Source of the DNA: Faecalibacter macacae
GTDB taxonomy: Bacteria > Bacteroidota > Bacteroidia > Flavobacteriales > Weeksellaceae
NCBI RefSeq assembly: GCF_003687725.1
Contig: NZ_RDOJ01000006.1
Span: 1-64,000 of the forward strand
Length of the DNA stretch: 64,000 bases
Reading direction: 5' to 3'
The notes below the pieces were generated by a model, which was not told the origin of the DNA, ran no database searches, and saw only the letters and a list, made by a program, of their open reading frames with translations. Below, piece after piece: positions 43,590-52,930 of the stretch (its first letter is position 1; every line of letters starts with the position of its first letter). A program made the translations under genes and the position numbers.

Positions 43590-44471
43590 ATGCTCTCTAA
43601 AGTTCAATTACGCTTACAATTCTTAGTTTTATTATGGGGATTTACAGGTCTTTTTGGAAAATTAGTTACCATTTCTGCCTTACCAATGGTTTGGTACAGA
43701 ATGTCGATTGCTGCACTTGCTATTTTTATCTATATTAAATGGAAAAAACAAAGTGTTACAGTCTCTAAAAAGCATTTATTTCAACTATTAGGAATTGGGG
43801 TTATTGTAGGATTGCATTGGTTTACTTTTTATCAATCGATTAAAGTTTCAAATGTTGCAATAGCTTTAAGTACGCTTTCCTTGGGTGCTTTATTTACATC
43901 AATTATAGAACCTATTATTTTTAGACGTAAAGTAGTTTTGTCTGAAATTATACTTGCTACCATTGTATCTGCTTGCGTTATTTGGATTTTTCAGGCTTCA
44001 CCAGAATATAAATTAGGAATTATTTATGGCGCAATTTGTAGTTTTTTATCTGCATTATTCTCCGTTCTAAATTCGACTTTTAAAGATGAGGTAAAACCTG
44101 CTTCAATTACTTTTTATGAAATGATTGGAGGTTTTATAATGATTAATTTATTAATGATAGGTTTTCAACCTGATACCTTTACTGAAGTTATAAATGTTGG
44201 TTGGTCTAATTTTATTTGGTTAGTGTTATTAGGTGTTTTTTTTACTGCTTTTGCACAAATAGAATTTGTTAATCTTTATCAATATTTTACACCTTATACC
44301 ATTTTACTGAATGTTAATTTAGAACCTATTTACGGAATTATTTTAGCGAGTTTAGTTTTTGGTGAATCAGAAAAGATGGAACCAGTATTTTATATCGCAA
44401 CAGGGATCATGATTTTATCAATAATAGCTAATGGAATTATCAAAAACAGACAAAGAAAAGTGCTGGATTAA
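43590..44471 (+). CDS. EamA/DMT-family transporter
   Basis: 293 residues with ten helices in two EamA repeats (LWGFTGLFGKLVTISALPMVWYRM in the first; EPIYGIILASLVFGE in the second). It is an inner-membrane metabolite exporter of unknown substrate. Not closely similar to the EamA gene at 28555. Divergent from the TerC gene. Confidence 0.87.
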   Translation: MLSKVQLRLQFLVLLWGFTGLFGKLVTISALPMVWYRMSIAALAIFIYIKWKKQSVTVSKKHLFQLLGIGVIVGLHWFTFYQSIKVSNVAIALSTLSLGALFTSIIEPIIFRRKVVLSEIILATIVSACVIWIFQASPEYKLGIIYGAICSFLSALFSVLNSTFKDEVKPASITFYEMIGGFIMINLLMIGFQPDTFTEVINVGWSNFIWLVLLGVFFTAFAQIEFVNLYQYFTPYTILLNVNLEPIYGIILASLVFGESEKMEPVFYIATGIMILSIIANGIIKNRQRKVLD

Positions 44472-44554
44472 TTAATTTCATAATTTAATGTATTAATAAT
44501 TATTAAGTTAGTAATTATTTAAGGTGTAGAATGTCAAGATAATAAAGTTTATTT

Positions 44555-44562
44555 TATATTTG
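44555..44562 (+). promoter_or_regulatory. -7 box of fabH
   Basis: TATATTTG, 26 nt before the ATG. Confidence 0.55.
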
Positions 44563-44588
44563 TTTTTATCAAAAAAGAAAACAAAAAA

Positions 44589-45599
44589 ATGATTAACTCT
44601 ATTATTACAGGTGTAGGGCATTACGTTCCGGAAAGAGTCGTTTCAAACCATGACTTAGCGAAAGTAATGGATACGAATGATGAATGGATACAAGAACGTA
44701 CAGGAATTGTAGAAAGAAGACATATTGAACCAGGTTCTAAAATATCATCGACAGACTTAGGAGTAAAAGCAGCAGAAAATGCCTTAAAAGATGCTGGTCT
44801 TACAGCACAAGATATCGACTTTATATTATTTGCTACATTATCTCCAGATTATTATTTTCCAGGAAATGGTGTTTTAGTACAAAAAGCCTTAGGTTGTAAT
44901 ACAATTGGTGCAATGGATATTCGTAACCAATGTTCAGGTTTTGTGTATGCTTTATCAACTGCAGATGCTTTTATTAAAGCAGGAAAATACAAAAACATTT
45001 TAGTAATTGGTGCCGAAGTTCATTCTTTTGGATTAGATATGTCTGATGATGGACGTGGTGTTTCTGTTATTTTCGGAGATGGAGCAGGAGCTGTGATTGT
45101 TTCAGCTACGGCTGAAGATCGTGGAATTATTTCAACTAACTTGCATTCAGAAGGTGAATTTGCTGAAGAATTAGCAGTTACTTTCCCAGGTACAAAGACT
45201 GGTTGGGCAGATGAATTATTGAAAGATAATCATGGATTAACAAAAAAAGAAATTTACCCGTATATGAATGGAAATTACGTTTTTAAACATGCGGTAACTC
45301 GTTTCCCAGAATCAATTGTAGAAGCATTAACAGATGCTCAATTAAAACCAGAAGATGTTGATTTATTTATTCCGCATCAAGCTAATTTAAGAATCTCTCA
45401 ATTTGTACAACGTCAGTTAGGTTTCCCAGATGAGAAAGTTTACAACAACATTCAACGTTACGGAAATACTACGGCAGCTTCTATCCCAATTGCTTTGAGT
45501 GAAGCTAAAGCAGAAGGAAAAGTAAAAGCAGGTGATACAATTTTAATGACTGCTTTTGGTGCAGGATTTACATGGGGATCTGTCCTAATTAAATGGTAA
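44589..45599 (+). CDS. fabH: 3-oxoacyl-ACP synthase III
   Basis: 336 residues, thiolase fold. Catalytic triad visible: Cys115 in IRNQCSGFVYAL, His263 in PHQANLRI, Asn293 in RYGNTTAASIP. Starts fatty-acid synthesis by condensing acetyl-CoA or a branched acyl-CoA with malonyl-ACP. The gene stands alone; in many genomes it lies with fab genes, so this may be one of several copies. Confidence 0.94.
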   Translation: MINSIITGVGHYVPERVVSNHDLAKVMDTNDEWIQERTGIVERRHIEPGSKISSTDLGVKAAENALKDAGLTAQDIDFILFATLSPDYYFPGNGVLVQKALGCNTIGAMDIRNQCSGFVYALSTADAFIKAGKYKNILVIGAEVHSFGLDMSDDGRGVSVIFGDGAGAVIVSATAEDRGIISTNLHSEGEFAEELAVTFPGTKTGWADELLKDNHGLTKKEIYPYMNGNYVFKHAVTRFPESIVEALTDAQLKPEDVDLFIPHQANLRISQFVQRQLGFPDEKVYNNIQRYGNTTAASIPIALSEAKAEGKVKAGDTILMTAFGAGFTWGSVLIKW

Positions 45600-45619
45600 T
45601 ATTTATTCATTATAAATTT

Positions 45620-45650
45620 AATCCTTTCACGTTTGTGGAAGGATTTTTTT
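45620..45650 (+). terminator. Terminator of fabH
   Basis: AATCCTTtCAC, loop GTTT, GTGgAAGGATT, then T residues. The remainder of the gap to 45881 holds only the lpdA promoter. Confidence 0.8.
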
Positions 45651-45826
45651 ATTCCAAAAAATAGTGGATTCTGTACACTAATAGATAAGAGTTAATTGAT
45701 AAATTTAAGAATAGTTATTTTATTCGGAAATGTAATTTATTCATAATGAAGCTTCAAATTCGTTAAAATAATTGTGAATTCATCAAATAAAATTCCTTGA
45801 TTTTATTATCACATTTCTTTATAGAT

Positions 45827-45844
45827 ACGTTATATTTGTAACGT
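45827..45844 (+). promoter_or_regulatory. -7 box of lpdA inside an inverted repeat
   Basis: TATATTTG (45831-45838) is embedded in ACGTTA-n6-TAACGT (45827-45844), a perfect inverted repeat. A repressor bound here would cover the promoter. Confidence 0.5.
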
Positions 45845-45881
45845 TTTAAGAAAAAATAATAAAAATTAAAATATAAACTAT

Positions 45882-47282
45882 ATGAGTTCTTATGATGTTG
45901 CCGTTATCGGTGCTGGACCTGGTGGATATGTTGCAGCTATTCGTGCTGCTCAGTTAGGATTTAAAACTGTTATCATCGAAAAAAATAAATTAGGTGGTAC
46001 TTGTTTAAATGTTGGTTGTATTCCATCAAAAGCTTTATTAGATTCATCTCATCACTACCACGATGCTGTTAAGCATTTTGCTGAGCACGGAATCGAAATC
46101 GAAGCGCCTAAAGTTAATTTTGGACAAATGATCGCTCGTAAACAAGGAGTTATCGATCAAACTGTTTCTGGTATCAAATACTTAATGGACAAAAACAAAA
46201 TTGACGTTTTAGAAGGTACAGGTGCATTCAAAGATGCAACTCATATTGTTGTTACTGCTGCTGACGGATCAACTCAAGAAATTGAAGCGAAATACACAAT
46301 TATCGCTACAGGATCTGTTTCTTCAGAATTACCATTCGCTCCAACAGACGGTACAAGAATTATTACTTCTACAGAAGCGTTAGAATTACCAGAAGTTCCA
46401 AAACACTTAATCGTTATCGGTGGTGGAGTAATCGGATTAGAATTAGGATCTGTTTACTTACGTTTAGGATCAGAAGTTACTGTTGTAGAATATGCAGACC
46501 GTGTTATCCCAGGAATGGACGGAGCGTTATCTAAAGAGTTAACTAAAATCTTAAAGAAACAAGGAATGAAATTCCACACTTCTACGGGAGTTACTTCTGT
46601 AACAAACAATGGAGATAGTGTTACTTTAACTGCTACATCTAAGAAAGGTGAAGAATTAACAATCGAAGGAGATTACGCTTTAGTAGCTGTTGGTCGTCGT
46701 GCGTTTACTGGATCTTTAGGTTTAGAAAATGTAGGAATCGAAGTTGACGAAAGAGGTCGTATCAAAACGAACGGTCACTTACAAACTAATGTAGCAAACA
46801 TTTATGCAATTGGTGATGTTGTTGCTGGTGCAATGTTAGCTCACAAAGCGGAAGAGGAAGGTACTTTAGTTGCTGAGTACTTAGCAGGTCAAAAACCTCA
46901 CATTAACTATAACTTAATCCCTGGTGTTGTTTATACTTGGCCAGAGGTTTCAGGTGTAGGACAAACTGAGGAGCAATTAAAAGAAGCTGGTGTTGAATTC
47001 AAATCAGGAACTTTCAAATTTGCTGCTTTAGGACGTGCTCGTGCTTCTATGGATACTGACGGTTTCGTTAAAATTTTAGCGGACAAAAACACAGACGAAA
47101 TCTTAGGTATGCACATTATTGGTGCTCGTGCTGCTGATTTAATCGCTGAAGGTGTTACGGCAATGGAATTCCGTGCGTCTGCAGAAGATTTAACAAGAAT
47201 GTCTCATGCTCACCCAACATTCTCAGAAGCAATTAAAGAAGCTGCTTTAGCTGCAACTGATAACCGTGCAATTCACGCTTAA
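45882..47282 (+). CDS. lpdA: Dihydrolipoyl dehydrogenase
   Basis: 466 residues. FAD motif VIGAGPGGYVAAIRAAQLG, redox-active disulfide Cys41/Cys46 in GGTCLNVGCIPSK, NAD-binding VIGGGVIGLELGSVYLRLG, and C-terminal HAHPTFSE with the catalytic His-Glu pair. E3 component of pyruvate, 2-oxoglutarate and branched-chain dehydrogenase complexes; the E1/E2 genes are not in the window. Codon use suggests high expression. Confidence 0.97.
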   Translation: MSSYDVAVIGAGPGGYVAAIRAAQLGFKTVIIEKNKLGGTCLNVGCIPSKALLDSSHHYHDAVKHFAEHGIEIEAPKVNFGQMIARKQGVIDQTVSGIKYLMDKNKIDVLEGTGAFKDATHIVVTAADGSTQEIEAKYTIIATGSVSSELPFAPTDGTRIITSTEALELPEVPKHLIVIGGGVIGLELGSVYLRLGSEVTVVEYADRVIPGMDGALSKELTKILKKQGMKFHTSTGVTSVTNNGDSVTLTATSKKGEELTIEGDYALVAVGRRAFTGSLGLENVGIEVDERGRIKTNGHLQTNVANIYAIGDVVAGAMLAHKAEEEGTLVAEYLAGQKPHINYNLIPGVVYTWPEVSGVGQTEEQLKEAGVEFKSGTFKFAALGRARASMDTDGFVKILADKNTDEILGMHIIGARAADLIAEGVTAMEFRASAEDLTRMSHAHPTFSEAIKEAALAATDNRAIHA

Positions 47283-47305
47283 TCAATCTATTTGATATAT
47301 ATTTT

Positions 47306-47337
47306 AAAAGCGACTTCTTTCGAAGTCGCTTTTTTAT
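47306..47337 (+). terminator. Terminator of lpdA
   Basis: AAAAGCGACTTC, loop TTTC, GAAGTCGCTTTT, then T residues. Confidence 0.88.
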
Positions 47338-47362
47338 TATTTTTAAAGTCTAAATACAAAAC

Positions 47363-48262
47363 ATGAAATTATTAAAAACGATATTTTTAACTACTTCTAT
47401 TTTATCAACTTCAGTATCTTTTGCTTGTTTAAATGGAGCTGAACAAAATCTGTCTACAGGAACAACTTTGTATATTGATCGTGAAGGTTATGTGCCGTAT
47501 GGACATGATTTTTGGTTGGATTTAGAAGGTCGAGATCTTGAAAAATTAGATAGTTTATATCAAGTTAAACCTGATGTACAATATTTAACTGAAAAAGGTT
47601 TGGTATTGATTATTAAAAAAGAATATCAAAAAGCGATTGATTTGTATTTAGATATTGAAAAAAAGAATCCAAATCAATACAGTACAGCATCTAATCTTGG
47701 AACGGCTTATGAGTTAATTGGTGACAATAAAAATGCATTAAAATGGATTGAACGCGCTTTAGAGTTAAATCCAGATTCGCATCAAAAATCAGAATGGATT
47801 CATGTAAATATTTTAAAAATTAAATTAGGTCAATTTCCTTTGTCTTCAAATAGTTTGATTCATACAGATTTTGGAGAAGAGGATTATCCGAAAACTGAAT
47901 TATCAAAAGTAAAGTTAGAAGAATTGATTGATCAAATGTACTTTCAGTTAAATGAAAGAAAATCATTTGTGGAACCAAAAGATGAAATTGTAGCTCAATT
48001 ATTATTTGACTATGGAAATGCGTTATTATTAATTGATAAAAAAGCTGAAGCGAAAGAAGTTTACGAAATGGCTTTAAAATATGGTTTTAATTCACCTTTA
48101 CTTCAGAATCGCTTAGAATTAGCAAGTGTTGTGGAGAAAGAAAGTTCTTCATTCCAAAAAATAATTACAAATCATTGGGATACAATATTAATTTCAATTA
48201 TTTCTGTTGTAGCTTTTATATTTGTTTTGAATAGAAAGAATAAGAAAGGGAGAAATAAATAA
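47363..48262 (+). CDS. Exported TPR-repeat protein with C-terminal membrane helix
   Basis: 299 residues. Signal peptide (1-21, SFAC), at least two tetratricopeptide repeats around residues 80-150 (YSTASNLGTAYELIGDNKNA, then LKWIERALELNPDS), another helical repeat near 205-240, and a transmembrane helix at about 270-290 followed by basic residues. The basic C-terminus means the TPR domain faces the periplasm. Probably a scaffold; partners unknown. It follows lpdA but a terminator lies between. Confidence 0.75.
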   Translation: MKLLKTIFLTTSILSTSVSFACLNGAEQNLSTGTTLYIDREGYVPYGHDFWLDLEGRDLEKLDSLYQVKPDVQYLTEKGLVLIIKKEYQKAIDLYLDIEKKNPNQYSTASNLGTAYELIGDNKNALKWIERALELNPDSHQKSEWIHVNILKIKLGQFPLSSNSLIHTDFGEEDYPKTELSKVKLEELIDQMYFQLNERKSFVEPKDEIVAQLLFDYGNALLLIDKKAEAKEVYEMALKYGFNSPLLQNRLELASVVEKESSSFQKIITNHWDTILISIISVVAFIFVLNRKNKKGRNK

Positions 48263-48270
48263 TATTTTTT

Positions 48271-48327
48271 TGTCACACTGAGCTTTTCGAAGTGATTGAA
48301 AGATTCTTCGACAAGCGCAGAATGACA
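48271..48327. repeat. Intergenic palindromic repeat, type TGTCAC/TGACA
   Basis: TGTCACACTG (48271-48280) faces CAGAATGACA (48318-48327), with TTCGAAG and CTTCGAC inside. It resembles the TGTCATTCTGAGC-type intergenic repeats common in Bacteroidota. Confidence 0.6.
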
Positions 48328-48334
48328 ATTTTGT

Positions 48335-48442
48335 TTATTGAGCTGAACTTATTTCAGCTTCTCATAAAGTGATTTGAAACGAGTTTAGGATGACTATTTT
48401 CGTCAGTTCGATTGAAAATATTTGATTTTTGTATCGAGAACT
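48335..48442. repeat. Further intergenic repeats of two types
   Basis: AGCTGAACTTATTTCAGCT with its imperfect reverse in TTGAAACGAGTTTAGGATGAC, then GTCAGTTCGATT (48402-48413) with GTATCGAGAACT (48431-48442). Both resemble degenerate intergenic palindromes found in flavobacterial genomes. Together with 48271-48327 they fill the spacer 48263-48452. Confidence 0.5.
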
Positions 48443-48452
48443 AATACTAAAA

Positions 48453-49205
48453 TTAACCTTTAAAATATACAGGATTTTCAAAAATAAATAGGTAATTCAA
48501 TTCGTTGATGAGTTTTTCAGACGAAATTGTTTTACCTTTTTTTATATCCGATTGTATCAAATTTTGATTCAATTGAAATTCTAAAACCTCACGTTTACTT
48601 GGATGAAGTGGCGCAACAACATTATAAATTGATGAGATTAGATTTCTCTCAACGCAAGTTTTTATTACAGCTAAAATATCTTGGTAATGAATATGATTTA
48701 CTACTTCATCTAAATCTTCTCGATTTAAGTTTAAATACTTAGACAAATAACGGTTATCACCCATAATTCCTCCTAAACGAAGAATTGTTGTTTGTGGAAA
48801 TTGAGATTTTACCTTATTCTCGATTGAAATATAGGGAGTGTTTAATTCTGAATCTGAATATGTCGATTCAGAAACAATTTGATTCGAATCTGGATAAATG
48901 CCTGTACTACTAATTAAAATGATTTGTTTATTATAGTTTCCCATAAATTCAATCAAATTATCAAAACGAAAGAATAGTTCTTCAGTAGTATTTCTCTTAC
49001 CAAACGGAATTGTTATTACAATAAATTCAAATTGATTAATATCTAAATGAGTGAAGTCTTTTTGATCAAAATCGATAGAAATACAGTTTTCAGTATCAGA
49101 AATTCGCTTAGTCGTTGTAATTAGAAATTCGGTAATTAGGTACTTTTCTAACTTTTCTCCAATCCAACCTTTTCCTATAATTAGTCCTTTCTTCATTTTC
49201 ATCAA
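48453..49205 (-). CDS. NAD(P)-binding epimerase-like protein
   Basis: About 247-250 residues (starts at 49205 or at the third Met, 49196). Rossmann motif GLIIGKGWIGEKLEKYL at the N-terminus, and ISSTGIYPDSNQIV with the Ser/Tyr pair of extended short-chain dehydrogenases (the Tyr is not followed by the usual K at +4). LRLGGIMGDNRYL resembles the YeeZ/sugar-epimerase branch. Reaction unknown. No operon partner. Confidence 0.72.
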   Translation of the reverse strand: MMKMKKGLIIGKGWIGEKLEKYLITEFLITTTKRISDTENCISIDFDQKDFTHLDINQFEFIVITIPFGKRNTTEELFFRFDNLIEFMGNYNKQIILISSTGIYPDSNQIVSESTYSDSELNTPYISIENKVKSQFPQTTILRLGGIMGDNRYLSKYLNLNREDLDEVVNHIHYQDILAVIKTCVERNLISSIYNVVAPLHPSKREVLEFQLNQNLIQSDIKKGKTISSEKLINELNYLFIFENPVYFKG

Positions 49206-49305
49206 ATCATTTTATAAAGATAGTAATAATAAATAATATTTACAATGATGGTTGTTATTATAAATTAAATTTATTTATGATAATTTTAAGAAAAATAAAT
49301 CATCT

Positions 49306-49500
49306 ATGTCTAATAAAACAATCTTTAAAATTGCATTTGTACCCATTTGGTTACTGTTTATTTTATTTGCTATTCAATACATTTTTGGATTGATAAGCGA
49401 ACCTGATTCCATAAAGGTAGCAATTGGAGTTGTTTTGTTAAGCTGCCTAATACTTATTACATTATTAATCTTTAAAAAAATCTATTTTAACCATGAATAA
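49306..49500 (+). CDS. Small two-helix membrane protein
   Basis: 64 residues with two hydrophobic helices (about 7-29 and 36-57). The 3' end overlaps the start of the SPFH protein gene by 8 nt, so it is translationally coupled and may act with that membrane protein, as NfeD-like or small partners do for other SPFH proteins. Family not recognised. Confidence 0.65.
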   Translation: MSNKTIFKIAFVPIWLLFILFAIQYIFGLISEPDSIKVAIGVVLLSCLILITLLIFKKIYFNHE

Positions 49501-50287
49501 AAATCTTATTAAATTAACTGCCGGTGGAATTGCTTTCTTAATCTTATTAATTACTGCTTTAGCGTGTACAGAACGAATTGATGCTGGTCACGAAGGATTA
49601 AAAGTTAAAATGTATGGTTCGGATAAAGGTGTGCAAGATGTTGCTTTGGTAACAGGGCGCGTATGGTATAATCCGTTAACAGAACAAGTTTTTGAAATTC
49701 CGACTTATGTACAAACTGTAAATTATGATGCGTTTACTGTAAATGCAAAAGATGGTTCGGTTTTTACGGTTGATCCTACTATTTCTTTAAAAGTGATAGA
49801 TGGTCAATCTCCAAAAATCTTTAAAAAATACCGTAAAGGAATAAACGAAGTTTTACAAAATACTTTGGTAAATCATATCAAGGATGTTTATCGAATTGAG
49901 TTTAATAAATATACAACTGATCAAATAATTAGTAGCCGTGAAGCTTTTGAAAATGGTGTGCAAGCGAAAATGATTGCTTTCTTAAAAGAGGAAGGTTTTA
50001 TTTTAGAGCAATTAACAAGCGGAATTCAATATCCTGAAGCGATAACAAAAGCTATTAACGAAAAAAATGCTGCAATACAAGAAGCACAGCGTGTAGAAAA
50101 TGAATTGAAAGTCGCAGAAGCAAATGCTAAGAAATTAATTGTTCAGGCAGAAGCAGAGGCTAAAGCAAACGAATTAAGAAAAGTTTCTTTGAATCAATTA
50201 TTAATTCAGCAACAATTTATAGAAAAATGGGATGGTAAAACTGCAATTTACGGAAACGCTCCATCGTTTTTTAAATCTGTAAATTAA
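49493..50287 (+). CDS. SPFH/band 7 (prohibitin-like) protein
   Basis: 264 residues. An N-terminal hydrophobic segment (about 8-25, ending TALAC) anchors it in the membrane, followed by the SPFH/band 7 domain (about 28-200: ERIDAGHEGLKVKMYG to LEQLTSGIQYPEAITKAI) and a coiled-coil tail rich in Ala/Glu/Lys (about 190-235). Such proteins form large ring assemblies that organise membrane complexes or proteases. Coupled to the small membrane protein before it. Confidence 0.88.
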   Translation: MNKNLIKLTAGGIAFLILLITALACTERIDAGHEGLKVKMYGSDKGVQDVALVTGRVWYNPLTEQVFEIPTYVQTVNYDAFTVNAKDGSVFTVDPTISLKVIDGQSPKIFKKYRKGINEVLQNTLVNHIKDVYRIEFNKYTTDQIISSREAFENGVQAKMIAFLKEEGFILEQLTSGIQYPEAITKAINEKNAAIQEAQRVENELKVAEANAKKLIVQAEAEAKANELRKVSLNQLLIQQQFIEKWDGKTAIYGNAPSFFKSVN

Positions 50288-50309
50288 AATCCTTTTAAAT
50301 ATTATGATA

Positions 50310-50339
50310 GAAAGAGATTCTGTTTTGGAATCTCTTTTT
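50310..50339 (+). terminator. Terminator of the SPFH gene
   Basis: AAGAGATTC, loop TGTTTTG, GAATCTCTT, then T residues; it runs directly into the next gene's -7 box. Confidence 0.78.
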
Positions 50340-50346
50340 ATTTTTG
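50339..50346 (+). promoter_or_regulatory. -7 box of the pseudouridine synthase gene
   Basis: TATTTTTG, ending 4 nt before the ATG, which implies a leaderless mRNA. Confidence 0.5.
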
Positions 50347-50350
50347 CCAA

Positions 50351-51049
50351 ATGTTAGAAATTCTTTACCAAGACGAATATATTATCGCGATTAATAAACC
50401 AAGTGGATTATTGGTTCATAAATCGTATTATGCAAGAGATGCAAAGGAATTTGCAGTGCAAGAATTAAGAAATCAAATTGGAGGACAACACGTATATCCA
50501 ATACATCGTTTAGATCGTAAAACCTCGGGTGTTTTATTATTTGCTTTGGATAAAGAAACGTTGAAGATTATGAATGATCGTTTCGCTACACGTGAAGTTG
50601 AAAAGAAATATTTAGCAATTTTACGTGGTTGGGCTCCAGAAGAACAAACGATTGATTATGATTTGACTAATGATGATGGTGTAAAGCAAAATGCTATTAC
50701 GTATTTTCATCGTTTACAAACTGCCGAAATTGATTTAGAATACAATAATCATCCAACTTCAAGATATTGTTTGGTCGAAGCGATTCCAGAAACTGGTCGT
50801 ATGCATCAATTAAGAAAACATTTCCGTCATATTTTTCATCCAATTTTAGGAAGTCGTCCACATGGTTGTAACAAACAAAATAAGTTGTGGTTAGAAACTT
50901 TTGGTTTAACAGGTATGATGCTGCATGCGCACGAGCTATGCTTTAATCATCCTATTACAAACAAGCCTTTAAAGATAAATGCTAAAGTCAATGAAGAGTT
51001 TGTTAAAGTAGGAGATATCTTAAAATTAGATTTATCAAAATATCAATAA
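50351..51049 (+). CDS. tRNA pseudouridine synthase, TruC/RluA family
   Basis: 232 residues. The catalytic motif is IHRLDRKTSGVLLFAL with Asp55. N-terminal IIAINKPSGLLVH and C-terminal GRMHQLRKHFRHIFHPILG are typical of TruC, which makes pseudouridine 65 in some tRNAs. No S4 domain, consistent with TruC rather than RluD. A promoter box directly before the ATG suggests a leaderless mRNA. Confidence 0.9.
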   Translation: MLEILYQDEYIIAINKPSGLLVHKSYYARDAKEFAVQELRNQIGGQHVYPIHRLDRKTSGVLLFALDKETLKIMNDRFATREVEKKYLAILRGWAPEEQTIDYDLTNDDGVKQNAITYFHRLQTAEIDLEYNNHPTSRYCLVEAIPETGRMHQLRKHFRHIFHPILGSRPHGCNKQNKLWLETFGLTGMMLHAHELCFNHPITNKPLKINAKVNEEFVKVGDILKLDLSKYQ

Positions 51050-51126
51050 AATTTTAATTATGTTAAAAGGTTGATTTTCATTTAAATAATTTATAAATTG
51101 AATAATGTAATTAAACCATTAAAACT

Positions 51127-51714
51127 ATGATTAAACCTTTATTTTCTTTTATTGTACTATTTACTTTGTTAAGCTGTGGAAATTCTATTAAAGAAAAAGA
51201 AGATGCAGAGGGAAAAGTAGAGATTGTAGATCTTTCTCAAGTTACTAACGAGAAAAAAGAAATTGTTTCAGAGATTATTTCTTTTCAGAAAGATATTGAA
51301 AATCGAAAATTAGATAAAATTCCTGATTATTTTGATTGTCCAAAACGGGTTGAAGAAATTGAGTTATCCATGAATAATTCAAAAATTAGAAATGCAATTG
51401 AATTAAATTCTTCTCGATTATCTACAGATGTTGTGAAAGAACAATTTGATCTACTTTATACCGAAATGGATTTGGATATTATTAATGAGTCTTTAAAATT
51501 AATTCCAGAAAATGATTTTTTAACCCAAGATGAGGTAAAATCAACAGTTAATATCGGGGAGTGTGATTATGATACTAGAGTTACTATGAATGGGAAAGAA
51601 GTTAAATTTAGTATAGTTACTGTAACGGAAAATGAAAACTGTAAGAAAGATCAACAATGGAAATTTAATTCAAACGGAGAATACTTAGTTTTAGATAGAA
51701 GATATTATTTATAA
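51127..51714 (+). CDS. Lipoprotein of unknown function
   Basis: 195 residues. Lipobox LLSCGN with Cys17, then a charged helical region (about 20-75) and a mixed region with Cys at about 73, 146 and 165 that might form a disulfide. No domain recognised. Located in the envelope, monocistronic, followed by a strong terminator. Confidence 0.65.
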   Translation: MIKPLFSFIVLFTLLSCGNSIKEKEDAEGKVEIVDLSQVTNEKKEIVSEIISFQKDIENRKLDKIPDYFDCPKRVEEIELSMNNSKIRNAIELNSSRLSTDVVKEQFDLLYTEMDLDIINESLKLIPENDFLTQDEVKSTVNIGECDYDTRVTMNGKEVKFSIVTVTENENCKKDQQWKFNSNGEYLVLDRRYYL

Positions 51715-51717
51715 TAT

Positions 51718-51747
51718 AAAGGAAGTTCAAATGAACTTCCTTTTTTT
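51718..51747 (+). terminator. Terminator of the lipoprotein gene
   Basis: AAAGGAAGTTCA pairs with TGAACTTCCTTT around AA, then a T-run. Confidence 0.85.
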
Positions 51748-51793
51748 GACAATTATTTGTGAATTGAGTTTAGAATAAAATTTCTGATTTCCG

Positions 51794-51801
51794 TACATTT
51801 G
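51794..51801 (+). promoter_or_regulatory. -7 box of the acyltransferase-like gene
   Basis: TACATTTG, ending 6 nt before the ATG, which implies a leaderless or nearly leaderless mRNA. Confidence 0.55.
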
Positions 51802-51807
51802 TGAGCT

Positions 51808-52929
51808 ATGAAAATTCAGGTTAAAGAAGTTCAGAATAAAAAAGATTTGGATGCTTTTGTGAAGTTTCCAATGAATTTATATAAAAACAATCCATATTAT
51901 GTTCCTCCAATTATCAACGATGAAAAACAATCGATGAGTAAAGAACATAATCCAGTTTTTAAAGATGCAGAAGCTAAATTTTTTCTTGCTTATCAAGCAG
52001 ATAAAATAGTAGGTAGAATTGCTGCTATTATCAATTGGAAAGAAGTAAAAGAACAAGGTAAAAGCAAAATGCGTTTTGGATGGTTTGATACGATTGATGA
52101 TATCGAAGTAACAAAAGCACTTTTAGCGGAGGTTGAAAAAATTGGCCGTGAAAATAAATTAGAATATATTGAAGGTCCAGTAGGTTTTTCTAACCTGGAT
52201 AAAGCTGGTTTACTAACCATGGGATTTGATAAATTAGCAACAATGGTTGGTTTATATAACGAGTCTTATTATGCCGACCATTATGAACAATTAGGTTTCG
52301 AAACAGCAAATGAATGGGTTGAATATGCATTACCAGCACCTCAGGTTTTACCAGAAAAAGTAATTAAATTCAATAAAATTATTCAAGAACGTTATAAATT
52401 AAGTGAGTTAAAGTTTACGAAAACGAAAGAACTTTTACCTTATGTTGATGAAATGTTTGATTTGTTGGATAAAACTTATTCTTCTTTAGATACTTATGTA
52501 CCAATTGCAGATTACCAGATTAAGCATTACAAAGAAAAATATATTCCGTTTATTAATCCAGATTTTGTAAATATTATTGTGGATGAAAATAATAAAATGG
52601 TTGCTTTTGCGATTACAATGCCTTCTTATTCAAAAGCATTGCAAAAAGCAAACGGTAAATTATTTCCATTTGGTTGGTGGCATTTATTACAAGCAAATAA
52701 AAAGAATGATTCTGCTGCGTTTTATTTAATTGGAATTGATCCAAAATATCAAGGAAAAGGCGTTACTGCATTAATTTTTAAAGCAATGTATGAAACGTTT
52801 AAACGAAACGAAATTAAATATTTAGAAACTAACCCAGAGTTAGTAGAAAATGAAAGTATTCAAGTTTTATGGAAAGCGTATGATCCAGTAAATCATAAAA
52901 GACGTAAAACTTTTAGAAGAGCATTATAA
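51808..52929 (+). CDS. GNAT-fold acyltransferase-like protein
   Basis: 373 residues, no signal or membrane segment. Two-part architecture with GNAT-like features: FFLAYQADKIVGRIAAIINW near the N-terminus and YLIGIDPKYQGKGVTALIFKAMYETF near the C-terminus, the latter with the Q-x-x-G-x-G/A acyl-CoA binding pattern. Resembles the large YghO-type proteins of unknown acceptor. The M14 peptidase gene starts 1 nt after its stop. Confidence 0.8.
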   Translation: MKIQVKEVQNKKDLDAFVKFPMNLYKNNPYYVPPIINDEKQSMSKEHNPVFKDAEAKFFLAYQADKIVGRIAAIINWKEVKEQGKSKMRFGWFDTIDDIEVTKALLAEVEKIGRENKLEYIEGPVGFSNLDKAGLLTMGFDKLATMVGLYNESYYADHYEQLGFETANEWVEYALPAPQVLPEKVIKFNKIIQERYKLSELKFTKTKELLPYVDEMFDLLDKTYSSLDTYVPIADYQIKHYKEKYIPFINPDFVNIIVDENNKMVAFAITMPSYSKALQKANGKLFPFGWWHLLQANKKNDSAAFYLIGIDPKYQGKGVTALIFKAMYETFKRNEIKYLETNPELVENESIQVLWKAYDPVNHKRRKTFRRAL

Positions 52930-52930
52930 T

